Shown: positions 1 through 8,342 of the stretch, piece after piece
Numbering within the stretch: position 1 is the stretch's first letter
How the letters are laid out: the number at the start of each line of letters is the position of its first letter
NCBI RefSeq assembly: GCF_000519305.1
Contig: NZ_JAFG01000005.1
Span: 124,190 to 188,189, forward strand
Origin: Mesorhizobium ciceri WSM4083
GTDB taxonomy: Bacteria > Pseudomonadota > Alphaproteobacteria > Rhizobiales > Rhizobiaceae
DNA: 64,000 bases
Direction: 5' to 3'
Position numbers and translations under genes: made by a program
The notes under the pieces: generated by a model
The model's database searches: none
What the model was told of the DNA's origin: nothing
The model's input: only the letters and a program-made list of their open reading frames with translations

Positions 1-345
1 ATTCTGGCCATTCCCAATTCGGTCGCCTATGCCGTTTCCAAGGGTGGAATCAAGCAATTGACGGCGGTGATGGCCGTCGGATTGATCCCGCATAATATCC
101 GCGTCAACGCCATCGGCCCCGGCACCATCCTGACCGACATGGTCAAGAGTTCGGTCATGGCCAACGAAGCGCAGCGCCAGACCATCCTGTCGCGCACGCC
201 GAGCGGCCGCTGTGGCGAACCTTCGGAGATCGCCAGCGTCGCATCCTTCCTGGCCAGCGACGACGCTTCCTACATCGTCGGCCAGACCATCTATCCCGAT
301 GGCGGTCGCCTGATCCTGAACTATACGGTGCCGGTGAAGGACTGA
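1..345 (+). CDS. SDR family oxidoreductase, 3' part only
   Basis: This is the last 114 residues of a short-chain dehydrogenase/reductase; the reading frame is open to base 1, so the start lies before the window. The catalytic Tyr-x3-Lys (YAVSK) lies at bases 28-42, followed by the usual PG-T segment and the C-terminal substrate loop. The NAD-binding Gly-rich motif is missing because of the window edge. The C-terminus (IYPDGGRLILNYTVPVKD) is almost the same as that of the SDR at 12196-12975, so the two are close paralogues. The stop is 6 bases before pxpB, suggesting one operon. The substrate is unknown; a role in the same cyclic amide pathway is inference. Confidence 0.9.
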   Translation: MLAIPNSVAYAVSKGGIKQLTAVMAVGLIPHNIRVNAIGPGTILTDMVKSSVMANEAQRQTILSRTPSGRCGEPSEIASVASFLASDDASYIVGQTIYPDGGRLILNYTVPVKD

Positions 346-351
346 CCGCCC

Positions 352-1014
352 ATGGTTGTCGGCACCCCCCACATCAGCCTTGCGGGATCGGGCGCGCTGC
401 TGCTCGATGGCGCGCAGGGCGCCTTTAATGATACCACCCAGGAACTGGTCTGGGCGGTAGCGAACGCCGCGTTGACCCTCGAAGGGGTGTGCGAGGCCGT
501 TCCCGGCATGAACAACCTGCTCATAGTATTCGACCCGCTCGCCACGGATGCACCAAGCCTCAGCGAGCAGCTGAAGTCACTATGGGCCAGCACAGACGCC
601 CACGCGGTTGCCGGCACGCATCATACCATTCCCGTTCACTATGGCGGCGCGCGTGGCGAGGATCTCGCCGGCTGGGCCACGCATTGCGGCCTGTCTGTCG
701 ACGAGACCGTCAGGCACCACGCGGCGGCCACCTATACCGTCGCCGCCATCGGCGCCATGCCGGGCTTTCCCTATCTGTCCGGTCTCGACCCGCGGCTTGC
801 CTGGGCAAGGCGCAGCACGCCTCGCCTCAAAGTCACTGAGGGCGCCGTCATCATTGCTGGCGCGCAGGCGGGTATCATGCCGATGACTGCGCCGTCCGGC
901 TGGCACATCATCGGCCATACCGACGTGAAGCTGTTCAAGGCCGAAGCGGAATTGCCCGTGCTGCTCAGGCCCGGAGACAAAATCCGATTCGCAATCGCAG
1001 GGATCGAGGCATGA
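352..1014 (+). CDS. pxpB: 5-oxoprolinase subunit PxpB / KipI-AHS1 family
   Basis: This 220-residue protein belongs to the allophanate hydrolase subunit 1 (AHS1, KipI, PxpB) family. The family signature GFPYLSGLDPRL and the later AGAQAGIMPMTAPSGWHIIG segment are both present, and the length is normal. In E. coli and B. subtilis PxpA, PxpB and PxpC together open 5-oxoproline to glutamate with ATP. The same fold forms half of the carboxyltransferase domain of urea carboxylase. It starts 6 bases after the SDR stop and its own stop overlaps pxpC by 4 bases (ATGA), so it is translationally coupled to its partner subunit. pxpA is in the facing minus-strand operon together with biotin carboxylase and BCCP genes. 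Confidence 0.9.
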   Translation: MVVGTPHISLAGSGALLLDGAQGAFNDTTQELVWAVANAALTLEGVCEAVPGMNNLLIVFDPLATDAPSLSEQLKSLWASTDAHAVAGTHHTIPVHYGGARGEDLAGWATHCGLSVDETVRHHAAATYTVAAIGAMPGFPYLSGLDPRLAWARRSTPRLKVTEGAVIIAGAQAGIMPMTAPSGWHIIGHTDVKLFKAEAELPVLLRPGDKIRFAIAGIEA

Positions 1015-1991
1015 TCGAGATCCTCACCACCGGCCTGCCGAACACGGTCCAGGATCTCGGCCGGCCTGGTCATCTGGCGCTGGGGGTCAGCCATGGCGGC
1101 GCCATGGACAGGCAGGCGCTGGCGATCGCCAATCTCATGCTGGGCAATGACCCCTCGGCTGCCGGGATCGAGGTCGCGCTTCATCCGTTCCGGCTGCGCG
1201 CGCACATCGACACCGCCGTCGCCGTCACCGGCGCGGAATGCGCCGTCAGCGTCGGCGATCGGCCCTGCCCGCCCTGGTGGGCCATGACGATCCGCGCCGG
1301 CGAGACCCTAGTCCTCGAAGCACCGCGGGTCGGTGCGCGTTCCTATATCGCCTTTGCCGGCGGGCTCGATCTGCCTTCCGTCATGGGGTCGCGCGCGACG
1401 GATGTGAAAGGTGGTTTCGGCGGGTTTGCTGGACGCGGCCTGTCGCGCGGCGACCGGCTTGCGCTCAACCCTGCGCAATGCCGGCTTCCCGCGGGCGGCA
1501 TCGGCGCAGCGCTGGAGGAGCGACGGGGCGCGGCGGACGGCGCGGCCTCGGCAATCGAATTGCGGGTTCTGCCGGCCGCCGAGTTCGACGCCTTCACGCC
1601 GGAGGCCCAGGCGGCTTTCACCGGCAGCGAATGGAGCATCACCAACGACGCCAACCGCATGGGATACCGCCTTTCCGGGGAGACGCTTTCCCTCCTCTCG
1701 CCGCTGGAATTGCTGTCCCACGGGATCGTACCGGGCACCGTCCAGGTGCCGCCGTCCGGCCAGCCGATCATCCAGCTGGCCGATGCCAACACCTGCGGCG
1801 GCTATCCGAAGATCGCTACGGTGATCGAAGCCGACCTCTGGCGGCTGGCGCAAGCGCCGGTCGGCGCGCGCCTGCGGTTCTCGCCGGTCTCGATAGAAGC
1901 GTCGACGGCAGCGCTTCGCGCGAACCGGCAGCAACGTCGCGACTTTATCGCCGCCCGAAACCTCATGGCCGGCGAGCAGAGGGCTCCATGA
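1011..1991 (+). CDS. pxpC: 5-oxoprolinase subunit PxpC / AHS2 carboxyltransferase family
   Basis: This 326-residue protein is of the allophanate hydrolase subunit 2 (KipA/PxpC, biotin-dependent carboxyltransferase-like) family. The typical start (TTGLPNTVQDLGRPG), the GVSHGGAMD motif and the C-terminal stretch PSGQPIIQLAD-TCGGYPKIATV are all present. It pairs with PxpB to form the catalytic core that activates a lactam or carboxylates it in urea carboxylase relatives. It overlaps pxpB by 4 bases upstream and the epoxide-hydrolase-like gene by 4 bases downstream, so all three are coupled. Whether this set acts on 5-oxoproline or another lactam cannot be told from sequence; see the finding about the split carboxylase. 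Confidence 0.9.
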   Translation: MIEILTTGLPNTVQDLGRPGHLALGVSHGGAMDRQALAIANLMLGNDPSAAGIEVALHPFRLRAHIDTAVAVTGAECAVSVGDRPCPPWWAMTIRAGETLVLEAPRVGARSYIAFAGGLDLPSVMGSRATDVKGGFGGFAGRGLSRGDRLALNPAQCRLPAGGIGAALEERRGAADGAASAIELRVLPAAEFDAFTPEAQAAFTGSEWSITNDANRMGYRLSGETLSLLSPLELLSHGIVPGTVQVPPSGQPIIQLADANTCGGYPKIATVIEADLWRLAQAPVGARLRFSPVSIEASTAALRANRQQRRDFIAARNLMAGEQRAP

Positions 1992-3151
1992 AAATTCGTC
2001 CCTTCACCATCGAGATTGCCCAGTCTGAAATCGACGATTTGAAGAAGCGCATCTCGACCTGGCGCGAGCCGGACCAGTTGCAGGCAATAGGCTGGGCGCA
2101 GGGAACGGAATACGAGGAACTGAGCCGGCTTATGCAGCACTGGCGTACCGGCTTCGACTGGCGCAAGCATGAAGCCGCCTGGAACATCCATCCGCACTAC
2201 CAGACGGATATCGGCGGCCAAACCATCCATTTCATCCATGCGCGCGCCGCTGTGGCGACCAACAGAACGGTCATACTCACCCATGGCTGGCCAGGCAGCG
2301 TCTTCGAATTTCATGAACTGATCCCGCTTCTGACAGACCCGCTTTCGCATGGCGGAAGGCAGGAAGATGCCTTCAACGTCGTGGCCCCGTCGATTCCCGG
2401 CTATGGCTTTTCGAGCCGGCCGACCAGGCCTGGTCTCAACCTGTTCACCGTCGCCGATCTTTGGGCCGAGTTGATGAGCCGTCTCGGCTACAAGCGATAT
2501 CTCGCTCAGGGAGGCGATCTCGGCGCCAGCGTGTCGACCTGCCTGGCGCACGCGCATCCAGACAGTCTCGCCGGCGTGCATCTGAATTTCATCCCCGGCT
2601 CATTCTCACCGCCTCACGATGCAAGCCCGGATGGCGATTTGACTTTGGAAGAGCGCATCTTCCTGGAACGGAAAGCCGGATGGGCGGATCTTCATGGCGC
2701 CTATGCCCATATTCAAGCGACGCGTCCGCAAACGCTTGCCTACGGGCTGACGGATTCGCCGGTCGGACTGGCGGCGTGGATGATCGAAAAATTCCGCGAC
2801 TGGAGCGATTGCGATGGCGATCTGGCCAACGCCGCTTTTTCGCGCGACGACATGCTCGCCAACATCTCGCTCTACTGGTTCACCCGGACCGTCGCTTCGT
2901 CGATGCGGCTCTATTGGGAAACGCGCGCCCGTCCGCTTGCATTCGCGCCCGGCACGGCGATCAACGTCCCGCTTGCAGTGGCTTTGTTTCCCAAGGAATT
3001 GCCGATGCCGCCAAGGAGTTGGGTCGAGCGCGTCTTCAAGGACATCCGCCAGTGGACAGCGATGCCGCGCGGTGGTCATTTCGCAGCCCTCGAGCAGCCC
3101 GCTTTGCTTGCACAGGATCTAAGAGCCTTTGCCGGTGGTCTGGATTTTTAA
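1988..3151 (+). CDS. epoxide hydrolase-like alpha/beta hydrolase (EHN family)
   Basis: This 387-residue protein has the epoxide hydrolase N-terminal (EHN) domain (about residues 1-110: IRPFTIEIAQSEIDDLKKRI..TWREPDQ) followed by an alpha/beta hydrolase fold. The oxyanion-hole HGWPGSVFEF and the nucleophile elbow with Asp (QGGDLGASVST) fit microsomal-type epoxide hydrolases; the late His lies in RGGHFAALEQP. The open frame runs further upstream, but the ATG at 1988 gives the conserved N-terminus and a 4-base overlap with pxpC. Proteins of this type hydrolyse epoxides, though some family members act on other substrates. It sits inside the pxpBC transcription unit, so a role in the same pathway is likely but unproven. 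Confidence 0.85.
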   Translation: MKIRPFTIEIAQSEIDDLKKRISTWREPDQLQAIGWAQGTEYEELSRLMQHWRTGFDWRKHEAAWNIHPHYQTDIGGQTIHFIHARAAVATNRTVILTHGWPGSVFEFHELIPLLTDPLSHGGRQEDAFNVVAPSIPGYGFSSRPTRPGLNLFTVADLWAELMSRLGYKRYLAQGGDLGASVSTCLAHAHPDSLAGVHLNFIPGSFSPPHDASPDGDLTLEERIFLERKAGWADLHGAYAHIQATRPQTLAYGLTDSPVGLAAWMIEKFRDWSDCDGDLANAAFSRDDMLANISLYWFTRTVASSMRLYWETRARPLAFAPGTAINVPLAVALFPKELPMPPRSWVERVFKDIRQWTAMPRGGHFAALEQPALLAQDLRAFAGGLDF

Positions 3152-3189
3152 AGGCAGCGTTTGCGCGCAGCCAAGCCCGAAGGCCAGAA

Positions 3190-4221
3190 ATGACCAACAC
3201 CACGATCACCACCGATGCCCTGCATGAGCGCGTCGATGCAATTTTCCGCAAGGCCGGACTGAACCCCATTCAGGCCAGCGCCATCACAAGGGTCATCGTC
3301 GCGGCGGAACGCGATGCCTGCAAGTCACATGGCATCTACCGGATCGAAGGCGCCCTGCGGACGATCAAGGCCGGAAAGGTGAGCCCATACGCGGTGCCCG
3401 AGTTATTGCCGCAAGACGCACCGGCCATCGTCAAAGTGGATGCGAAGCACGGCTTCGCCAACCCGGCCTTCGAACTTGGTCTGCCTGTCCTGGTCGAGCG
3501 GGCACGCTCGTGCGGCATTGCCGCGCTCGCGATCAACGATGCGGTGCATTTTTCCGCCCTTTGGGTGGAGGTCGAAGCCTTGACCCAGGCAGGCCTTGCC
3601 GGCTTGGCCATGTGCCCGAGCTATGCCACCGTCGCTCCGACCGGTGGCAACGGACCGTTGCTGGGCACCAATCCTTTTGCCTTTGGCTGGCCGCGAGAAG
3701 AGCAGCCTCCCTACGTTTTCGACTTCGCGACCTCGGTTGCCGCGCGCGGCGAGATCGAGCTCTACCGCCGGGCCGACAAGAAGCTGCCGGAAGGCTGGGC
3801 CATGGATTCGGACGGCAGGCCAACGACCGACCCCGAAGCTGCCCTGGCGGGCGCCATGCTTCCCTTCGGCGGGCACAAGGGCTCCGCCATCGCGACGATG
3901 ATCGAGCTGCTCGCCGGGATCATGATCGGCGACCTGACCAGCCCCGAGGCGCTCAATGTGCTCGGCACCACGACGCTCTATCCATCGCATGGAGAGTTGG
4001 TCATCGCTTTCTCCCCGAAAGCCTTCGCCGCCGGCCGGCCCGGCAATCCGCTGGGCCGTGCTGAAGCGCTGTTCGAGGGGATCCTTGGCCAGGGCGCGCG
4101 CCTACCCTCGCAAAGGCGGTTCCTAGCCCGCGAGACGTCGGAGCGCGACGGTATCGTTCTCTCACACCAGGAAATGGAACAACTCGATCGTTTTCTCGAA
4201 CGGGGGCTCGACGCGGTCTGA
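3190..4221 (+). CDS. Ldh family (malate/L-lactate/ureidoglycolate DH, DpkA-like) oxidoreductase
   Basis: This 343-residue protein belongs to the Ldh_2 family of NAD(P)H dehydrogenases. Visible signatures are RVIVAAERDACKSHG near residue 40, the segment NDAVHFSALW, the nucleotide-binding GNGPLLGTNPFAFGWP and the late LPFGGHKGSA. Besides malate and lactate dehydrogenases the family includes DpkA-type reductases that reduce delta1-pyrroline-2-carboxylate or piperideine-2-carboxylate. The next gene is a proline-racemase-family protein with the dehydratase-type Thr, whose known product is delta1-pyrroline-2-carboxylate, so the imine-reductase reading is attractive. The frame is open far upstream; the ATG at 3190 gives the normal family length. 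Confidence 0.85.
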   Translation: MTNTTITTDALHERVDAIFRKAGLNPIQASAITRVIVAAERDACKSHGIYRIEGALRTIKAGKVSPYAVPELLPQDAPAIVKVDAKHGFANPAFELGLPVLVERARSCGIAALAINDAVHFSALWVEVEALTQAGLAGLAMCPSYATVAPTGGNGPLLGTNPFAFGWPREEQPPYVFDFATSVAARGEIELYRRADKKLPEGWAMDSDGRPTTDPEAALAGAMLPFGGHKGSAIATMIELLAGIMIGDLTSPEALNVLGTTTLYPSHGELVIAFSPKAFAAGRPGNPLGRAEALFEGILGQGARLPSQRRFLARETSERDGIVLSHQEMEQLDRFLERGLDAV

Positions 4222-4263
4222 ATCGGTATCGCCAAGGCCAAGACCAAATACAGGAGGAAAAAA

Positions 4264-5289
4264 ATGCGCTGGACGAAAACATTCACGGTCGTCGGCTGCC
4301 ATGCCGAAGGCGAAGTCGGCAATGTGATCACGGGAGGCGTCAAGGATGTTCCGGGCAAGACCATGTTCGAAAAGAAGGAGTATCTCGAAGAGCATATGGA
4401 CGACATTCGTGGGCTGCTCTTATTCGAGCCGCGCGGTGCGCCCTACGTCAACGGCAACATCATCCTGCCGCCTTGCGATCCCTCGGCGGATCTCGGCTAC
4501 GTCATAATTGAAAGCACGGAATACCCGCCCATGTCGGGCTCCAACACCATCTGCGTCGCCACCGTGGCGCTGGAAACGGGCATGGTGCCGATGAAGGAGC
4601 CTGAGACATTGCTGCGCATGGAAGCGCCGGCCGGCATGATCGAGGTGCGCTGCCTCTGCGAGAACGGCAAGGTGAAGCAGGTGGAGTTCACCAATGTGCC
4701 GGCTTTCGCGTTCCACCTCGACATACCTGTCGAAGTCGAGGGGCTCGGCACGATCACCGTCGACACCTCCTATGGCGGCATGACTTTCGCCCATGTGAAC
4801 GCCCGGGCACTGGGCTTTTCCATAACACCCGACGAGGCCCACCAGATGTCGCTGATGGGTCAACGCATCAAGAAGGCGGTCAACGAGCAGCTCAATGTCG
4901 TGCATCCGGAGAACCCGAAGATCCGCGACGTGTCCAACGTGATTTTCGAAGGTCCTATCGAGCGCATCGACGGGCGCGTGGATAGCATCAACGGTACGGT
5001 GTGCCTGCATGGCAGGCTCGATCGCTCGCCGACCGGCACCGGCACCACCGGGCGGCTTGCGGTGATGTCGGCAAAGGGGCAGATCGCCAAGGGCGAGCTG
5101 TTCCGCAACAGGTCGATCATCGGGACCCATTTCGATTCCCGCGTGATCGCCAATGCGCGTGTTGGCGATCGCGACGCTGTCGTGGTCACCATCGCCGGAC
5201 AGGCCTGGATTACCAGCATCGGCCAATATGGTCTCGACCCGACAGATCCCTATCCGCGCGGACATCGCCTCAGCGATGTCTGGTTCTGA
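4264..5289 (+). CDS. proline racemase family protein with Ser/Thr in place of both cysteines
   Basis: This 341-residue protein is of the proline racemase / 4-hydroxyproline epimerase / trans-3-hydroxyproline dehydratase family. A clear Shine-Dalgarno (AGGAGG) precedes the ATG. In racemases two cysteines act as acid and base. Here the first site reads PPMSGSNT (Ser91) and the second DRSPTGTGT (Thr257), so both cysteines are absent. Thr at the second site is typical of trans-3-hydroxy-L-proline dehydratases, which normally keep Cys at the first. The GTHFDSRV segment is intact. It follows an Ldh-family reductase by 42 bases, consistent with a dehydratase-reductase pair, but the Ser/Thr pair makes the exact reaction uncertain. 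Confidence 0.85.
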   Translation: MRWTKTFTVVGCHAEGEVGNVITGGVKDVPGKTMFEKKEYLEEHMDDIRGLLLFEPRGAPYVNGNIILPPCDPSADLGYVIIESTEYPPMSGSNTICVATVALETGMVPMKEPETLLRMEAPAGMIEVRCLCENGKVKQVEFTNVPAFAFHLDIPVEVEGLGTITVDTSYGGMTFAHVNARALGFSITPDEAHQMSLMGQRIKKAVNEQLNVVHPENPKIRDVSNVIFEGPIERIDGRVDSINGTVCLHGRLDRSPTGTGTTGRLAVMSAKGQIAKGELFRNRSIIGTHFDSRVIANARVGDRDAVVVTIAGQAWITSIGQYGLDPTDPYPRGHRLSDVWF

Positions 5290-5306
5290 AACGGACCCGA
5301 CCGTGC

Positions 5307-6080
5307 TCAGGCCGCGAACGCTCTGACCCTGACGCCGCTCGCCTCCAGCCGTCGCCGGACGCGCGCGGCGATGGCGACGGCTGCCGGGGTGTCGCTGTGG
5401 ACGCAGATCGAATCGATCGGCGTCTGCAGCATCTGTCCGGAAAGCGTCTCGATGGCACCTTGCTTGACCATTCGCACGACCCGTTCGGCCGCCTTCTCGG
5501 CGTCGTGGATGACAGCGCCTTCCAGCTTGCGCGAGACAAGAAAGCCTTCCTCCGTATAGGCGCGGTCGGCAAAGATTTCGGATCTGACCGTCAGGCCCGC
5601 GTCGCGCGCGATCCTGTCCTGGAAGCCAAACGCTATGGCCAGGCAGATCAGGCCGGGATCGACGGCCTTGACCGCGCGCGTCACGGCTTCGGCGACGCCA
5701 CGGTCGGTCTGGGTAAGATTGCCTAGCGCGCCATGCGCCTTCACATAGCGGATCGGGTGGCCGGCATAGGCGGAAAGCGCTTGCGCCGCGCCGATCTGGT
5801 AGGCGACCAGCCTCTCGATCTCATCCATGGAATGCGGGATGATGCGGCGTCCGAATCCCCACAGATCGGCGAAGCTCGGATGCGCGCCAACGGCAACGCC
5901 CTTGTCGCGCGCCATCGAGAACGTGGCCGCCATGATCTCGGGGTCGCCGGCATGAAAGCCGCAGGCCACATTGGCGGAACTGACGATGTCGAGGATCGCC
6001 GCATCGTCGCCGAGCCTGTAGGCTCCAAAACCCTCGCCCATGTCGGAATTGATATCGACCTGCAATCCTTGGGCCGCCAT
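5307..6080 (-). CDS. pxpA: 5-oxoprolinase subunit PxpA (LamB/YcsF family)
   Basis: This 257-residue protein has the LamB/YcsF family start VDINSDMGEGFGAYRLGDD and the SSANVACGFHAGDP motif, with an HGALGNLT segment further on. PxpA is the third subunit of ATP-dependent 5-oxoprolinase. The frame extends upstream, but the ATG at 6080 is preceded by AGGAAA at good spacing and gives the conserved N-terminus. It is the last gene of a five-gene minus operon (aminotransferase, BCCP, biotin carboxylase, degenerate BCCP, pxpA) and ends 17 bases from the convergent proline-racemase gene. Being separated from pxpBC and placed next to biotin enzymes suggests a joint complex or pathway. Confidence 0.9.
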   Translation of the reverse strand: MAAQGLQVDINSDMGEGFGAYRLGDDAAILDIVSSANVACGFHAGDPEIMAATFSMARDKGVAVGAHPSFADLWGFGRRIIPHSMDEIERLVAYQIGAAQALSAYAGHPIRYVKAHGALGNLTQTDRGVAEAVTRAVKAVDPGLICLAIAFGFQDRIARDAGLTVRSEIFADRAYTEEGFLVSRKLEGAVIHDAEKAAERVVRMVKQGAIETLSGQMLQTPIDSICVHSDTPAAVAIAARVRRRLEASGVRVRAFAA

Positions 6081-6118
6081 GGCGCTTTCCTCAGTGGTTC
6101 GAACCATCGCCTTTGCCT

Positions 6119-6511
6119 TCACGCCAGCTCGTAGAGCGGCGTGCCGTAGCCGACGACCGCTCCGTCCTCGATCAGCGCAGCACCCAGCACGCCGTCTACC
6201 GGCGCGAGTACGGCCCTCAGGCATGGGCCGACCTGCAGGACGCCGACCGTCTCGCCCTTGCGAACCACCTGGCCAGGTCCGGCAATCGGCCGACCGGTCG
6301 TTGGATGATCTAGACAGAACACACCGACGCCGGGCGCACGCACGCCCTTGAAGACCGTTTCGGCCTTCGGCGCGACTGCAGCCATGGGTGTTTCGGCAAC
6401 AACCGCCCGCATATGCAGGCGCAACGAAAAGCCGGCCTCCGACACTTCGATCTCGCCGATGCCGGCGCTAGCGCACCAGGCGGCCAGCCTTTCGATCTCT
6501 TCAATCGTCAT
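6119..6511 (-). CDS. BCCP-like biotinyl/lipoyl-domain protein lacking the biotin lysine
   Basis: This 130-residue protein has the same layout as the BCCP at 7880-8335: a short N-terminal helix-strand region ([30 protein letters not shown]) and a C-terminal biotinyl/lipoyl fold (about residues 56-130: [36 protein letters not shown]). At the hairpin where EAMKM should be, residues 92-98 read LQVGPCL, so no lysine is available for biotin. The ATG at 6511 has GAGG 5 bases before it and overlaps the biotin carboxylase gene by 11 bases. A structural or docking role in the carboxylase complex is inference; a non-functional remnant is possible, but the frame is intact and coupled. Confidence 0.75.
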   Translation of the reverse strand: MTIEEIERLAAWCASAGIGEIEVSEAGFSLRLHMRAVVAETPMAAVAPKAETVFKGVRAPGVGVFCLDHPTTGRPIAGPGQVVRKGETVGVLQVGPCLRAVLAPVDGVLGAALIEDGAVVGYGTPLYELA

Positions 6512-7874
6512 CGCCGCCTCGTCCCTGGAGCAGACCGCCTTCAATGAGACGTTCAAGATGATGGATATCGAAGCCGCCGGCAGCGAAGCCGGGCTCCTCC
6601 ATCAGGAGGCCATGGAGCGGCGCGTTGGTGGCGATGCCGACAGCCTCCATCTCGCCCAGCGCGCCGCTCATGCGCCGGATCGCCTCGGCCCGCGTCGCGC
6701 CATGCGCCAGCAGCTTGGCCACCAGGGAATCGTAGTGCGGCGGCACGATGTAGCCGGAGTAGAGATGCGATTCGACGCGGATTCCCGGGCCGCCGGGCGG
6801 CGTCCAGCGCTCGACCCGGCCCGGATGCGGGCGAAAGCTATATGGATCTTCAGCGTTGATGCGGCATTCGATGGCGTGGCCCTGGATGCGGATGTCTTGC
6901 TGGCTGAACGACAGGGCTTCGCCCCGGGCGATGCGGATCTGCTCGCGCACGATATCGATGCCGGTGACGAGTTCAGTGACGGGATGCTCCACCTGCACGC
7001 GGGTGTTCATCTCGATGAAAGAGAAGCGCCCATCCTCGTAGAGGAATTCGAATGTGCCGGCACCGGTATAGCCGATGGTCAGGCATGCGCGGGCACACAG
7101 TTCGCCGATCTCGGCAATCGCCTCGCGGGCGATGCCGGGCGCCGGCGCCTCCTCGATGATCTTCTGGTGGCGGCGCTGCATGGAGCAATCCCGCTCGCCT
7201 AACCACACCGCCTTGCCATGCTTGTCCGCCAGAATCTGAATCTCGATATGGCGCGGGTGCTCAAGGAATTTCTCCAGATAGACTTGCGGGTTGCCGAAGG
7301 CCCGGTCCGCCTCTTTCGTCGCCATGGAAACGGCTTCCATTAGGGCGCGCTCCTCGCGCACGATGCGCATGCCGCGCCCGCCGCCGCCGCCCGCCGCCTT
7401 GACGATGACCGGATAGCCGATGGCCTCGGCAATGGCGCGCACTGCCTGCTCGTCCTGCGGCAGCGCCCCCTCCGAGCCTGCAACGCAGGGAACGCCGGCG
7501 GCGATCATCATGCGCTTGGCGGAGACCTTGTCGCCCATGGTGCGGATCGCCGCCGCGGACGGCCCGATGAAGGCAAGGCCGGCGTTTTCGACGGCCTCGG
7601 CGAAGGCCGCATTTTCCGAGAGGAACCCATAGCCCGGATGGATCGCGCCCGCGCCGGTAAGTTGCGCGGCGGTGATGATCTCGGCGATGTTGAGATAGCT
7701 CTCCGTCGCGGCAGCCGGCCCGATGCAGATCGCCCTGTCCGCCAGCGCGACATGGCGAAGGCTCGCATCAGCATCCGAGTACGCTGCCACCGTTTTCAAT
7801 CCGAGATCGCGGCAGGCGCGCAGGATGCGCAGCGCGATTTCACCGCGGTTGGCGATAAGGACGGTATCGAACAT
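6501..7874 (-). CDS. biotin carboxylase (AccC family)
   Basis: This 457-residue protein is a full-length biotin carboxylase: N-terminal pre-ATP-grasp domain ([16 protein letters not shown]), ATP-grasp Gly loop [11 protein letters not shown] near residue 160, the [12 protein letters not shown] motif and the [14 protein letters not shown] catalytic segment, followed by the C-terminal domain ECRINAEDP. It carboxylates biotin on a BCCP using ATP and bicarbonate. It lies 5 bases after the lysine-bearing BCCP and overlaps the degenerate BCCP, with pxpA next. No acetyl-CoA carboxyltransferase (accA/accD) is nearby, so the carboxyl acceptor is probably not acetyl-CoA; PxpB/PxpC-type subunits are the candidate transferase. 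It is probably a paralogue of the housekeeping AccC. Confidence 0.92.
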   Translation of the reverse strand: MFDTVLIANRGEIALRILRACRDLGLKTVAAYSDADASLRHVALADRAICIGPAAATESYLNIAEIITAAQLTGAGAIHPGYGFLSENAAFAEAVENAGLAFIGPSAAAIRTMGDKVSAKRMMIAAGVPCVAGSEGALPQDEQAVRAIAEAIGYPVIVKAAGGGGGRGMRIVREERALMEAVSMATKEADRAFGNPQVYLEKFLEHPRHIEIQILADKHGKAVWLGERDCSMQRRHQKIIEEAPAPGIAREAIAEIGELCARACLTIGYTGAGTFEFLYEDGRFSFIEMNTRVQVEHPVTELVTGIDIVREQIRIARGEALSFSQQDIRIQGHAIECRINAEDPYSFRPHPGRVERWTPPGGPGIRVESHLYSGYIVPPHYDSLVAKLLAHGATRAEAIRRMSGALGEMEAVGIATNAPLHGLLMEEPGFAAGGFDIHHLERLIEGGLLQGRGGDDD

Positions 7875-7879
7875 CGCCC

Positions 7880-8335
7880 TCAGCCCAAATCTTCGAGAAC
7901 GAACAGCACGTCGCCGGACTGCACGGCGGCATGGTCGTCGAAAGCGATCTGGACGATCCGCCCGGGGCGATCGGATTCCACGACGTTGAACGTCTTCATG
8001 GCTTCGAGGACGCCGACCTTCTGCCCTTCCATGACCGCATCGCCAACCGAAGCGAGCGGCGGTTCGCCTTCGGTGCCGGAACGGTAGAACACGCCGGTGA
8101 GCGGCGCGCGGATCGAATGCCGCGCGATGGGCGGAGCTGTCAAAGCCGGATTTGAGGAGACGGCGATGCCGGCGGCTGGCCCCGGCTGCGGCGAAGGCTG
8201 CGTCTGCGACGCGGATTGGGCCGGAGCCGCCTGCCTGGACATGCGGATGCGAACGCCGTCGCGCTCGATCTCCAGTTCGGCAATGGGCGAACGCGAGACA
8301 AATTCGATCAGCTTCTGGACGAAGTCGAGATCCAT
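7880..8335 (-). CDS. biotin carboxyl carrier protein (AccB-like)
   Basis: This 151-residue protein is a BCCP: N-terminal segment [13 protein letters not shown], a Pro/Ala/Gln-rich linker at about residues 35-70, and a C-terminal biotinyl domain ([25 protein letters not shown]). Lys114 in EAMKT is the expected biotin site; the residue after it is Thr rather than the common Met, as in several non-acetyl-CoA BCCPs. It is placed 5 bases before the biotin carboxylase start and 7 bases after the aminotransferase stop, in one tight operon. It would carry the carboxyl group to the PxpB/PxpC-like transferase if the split carboxylase model is right. Confidence 0.92.
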   Translation of the reverse strand: MDLDFVQKLIEFVSRSPIAELEIERDGVRIRMSRQAAPAQSASQTQPSPQPGPAAGIAVSSNPALTAPPIARHSIRAPLTGVFYRSGTEGEPPLASVGDAVMEGQKVGVLEAMKTFNVVESDRPGRIVQIAFDDHAAVQSGDVLFVLEDLG

Positions 8336-8342
8336 CGCCGGC

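Noticed and set aside
1238-1987. An N-terminal extension of the epoxide hydrolase-like protein within pxpC
   Set aside because: The extension overlaps pxpC completely and is Arg-rich without homology; the ATG at 1988 gives the family start.
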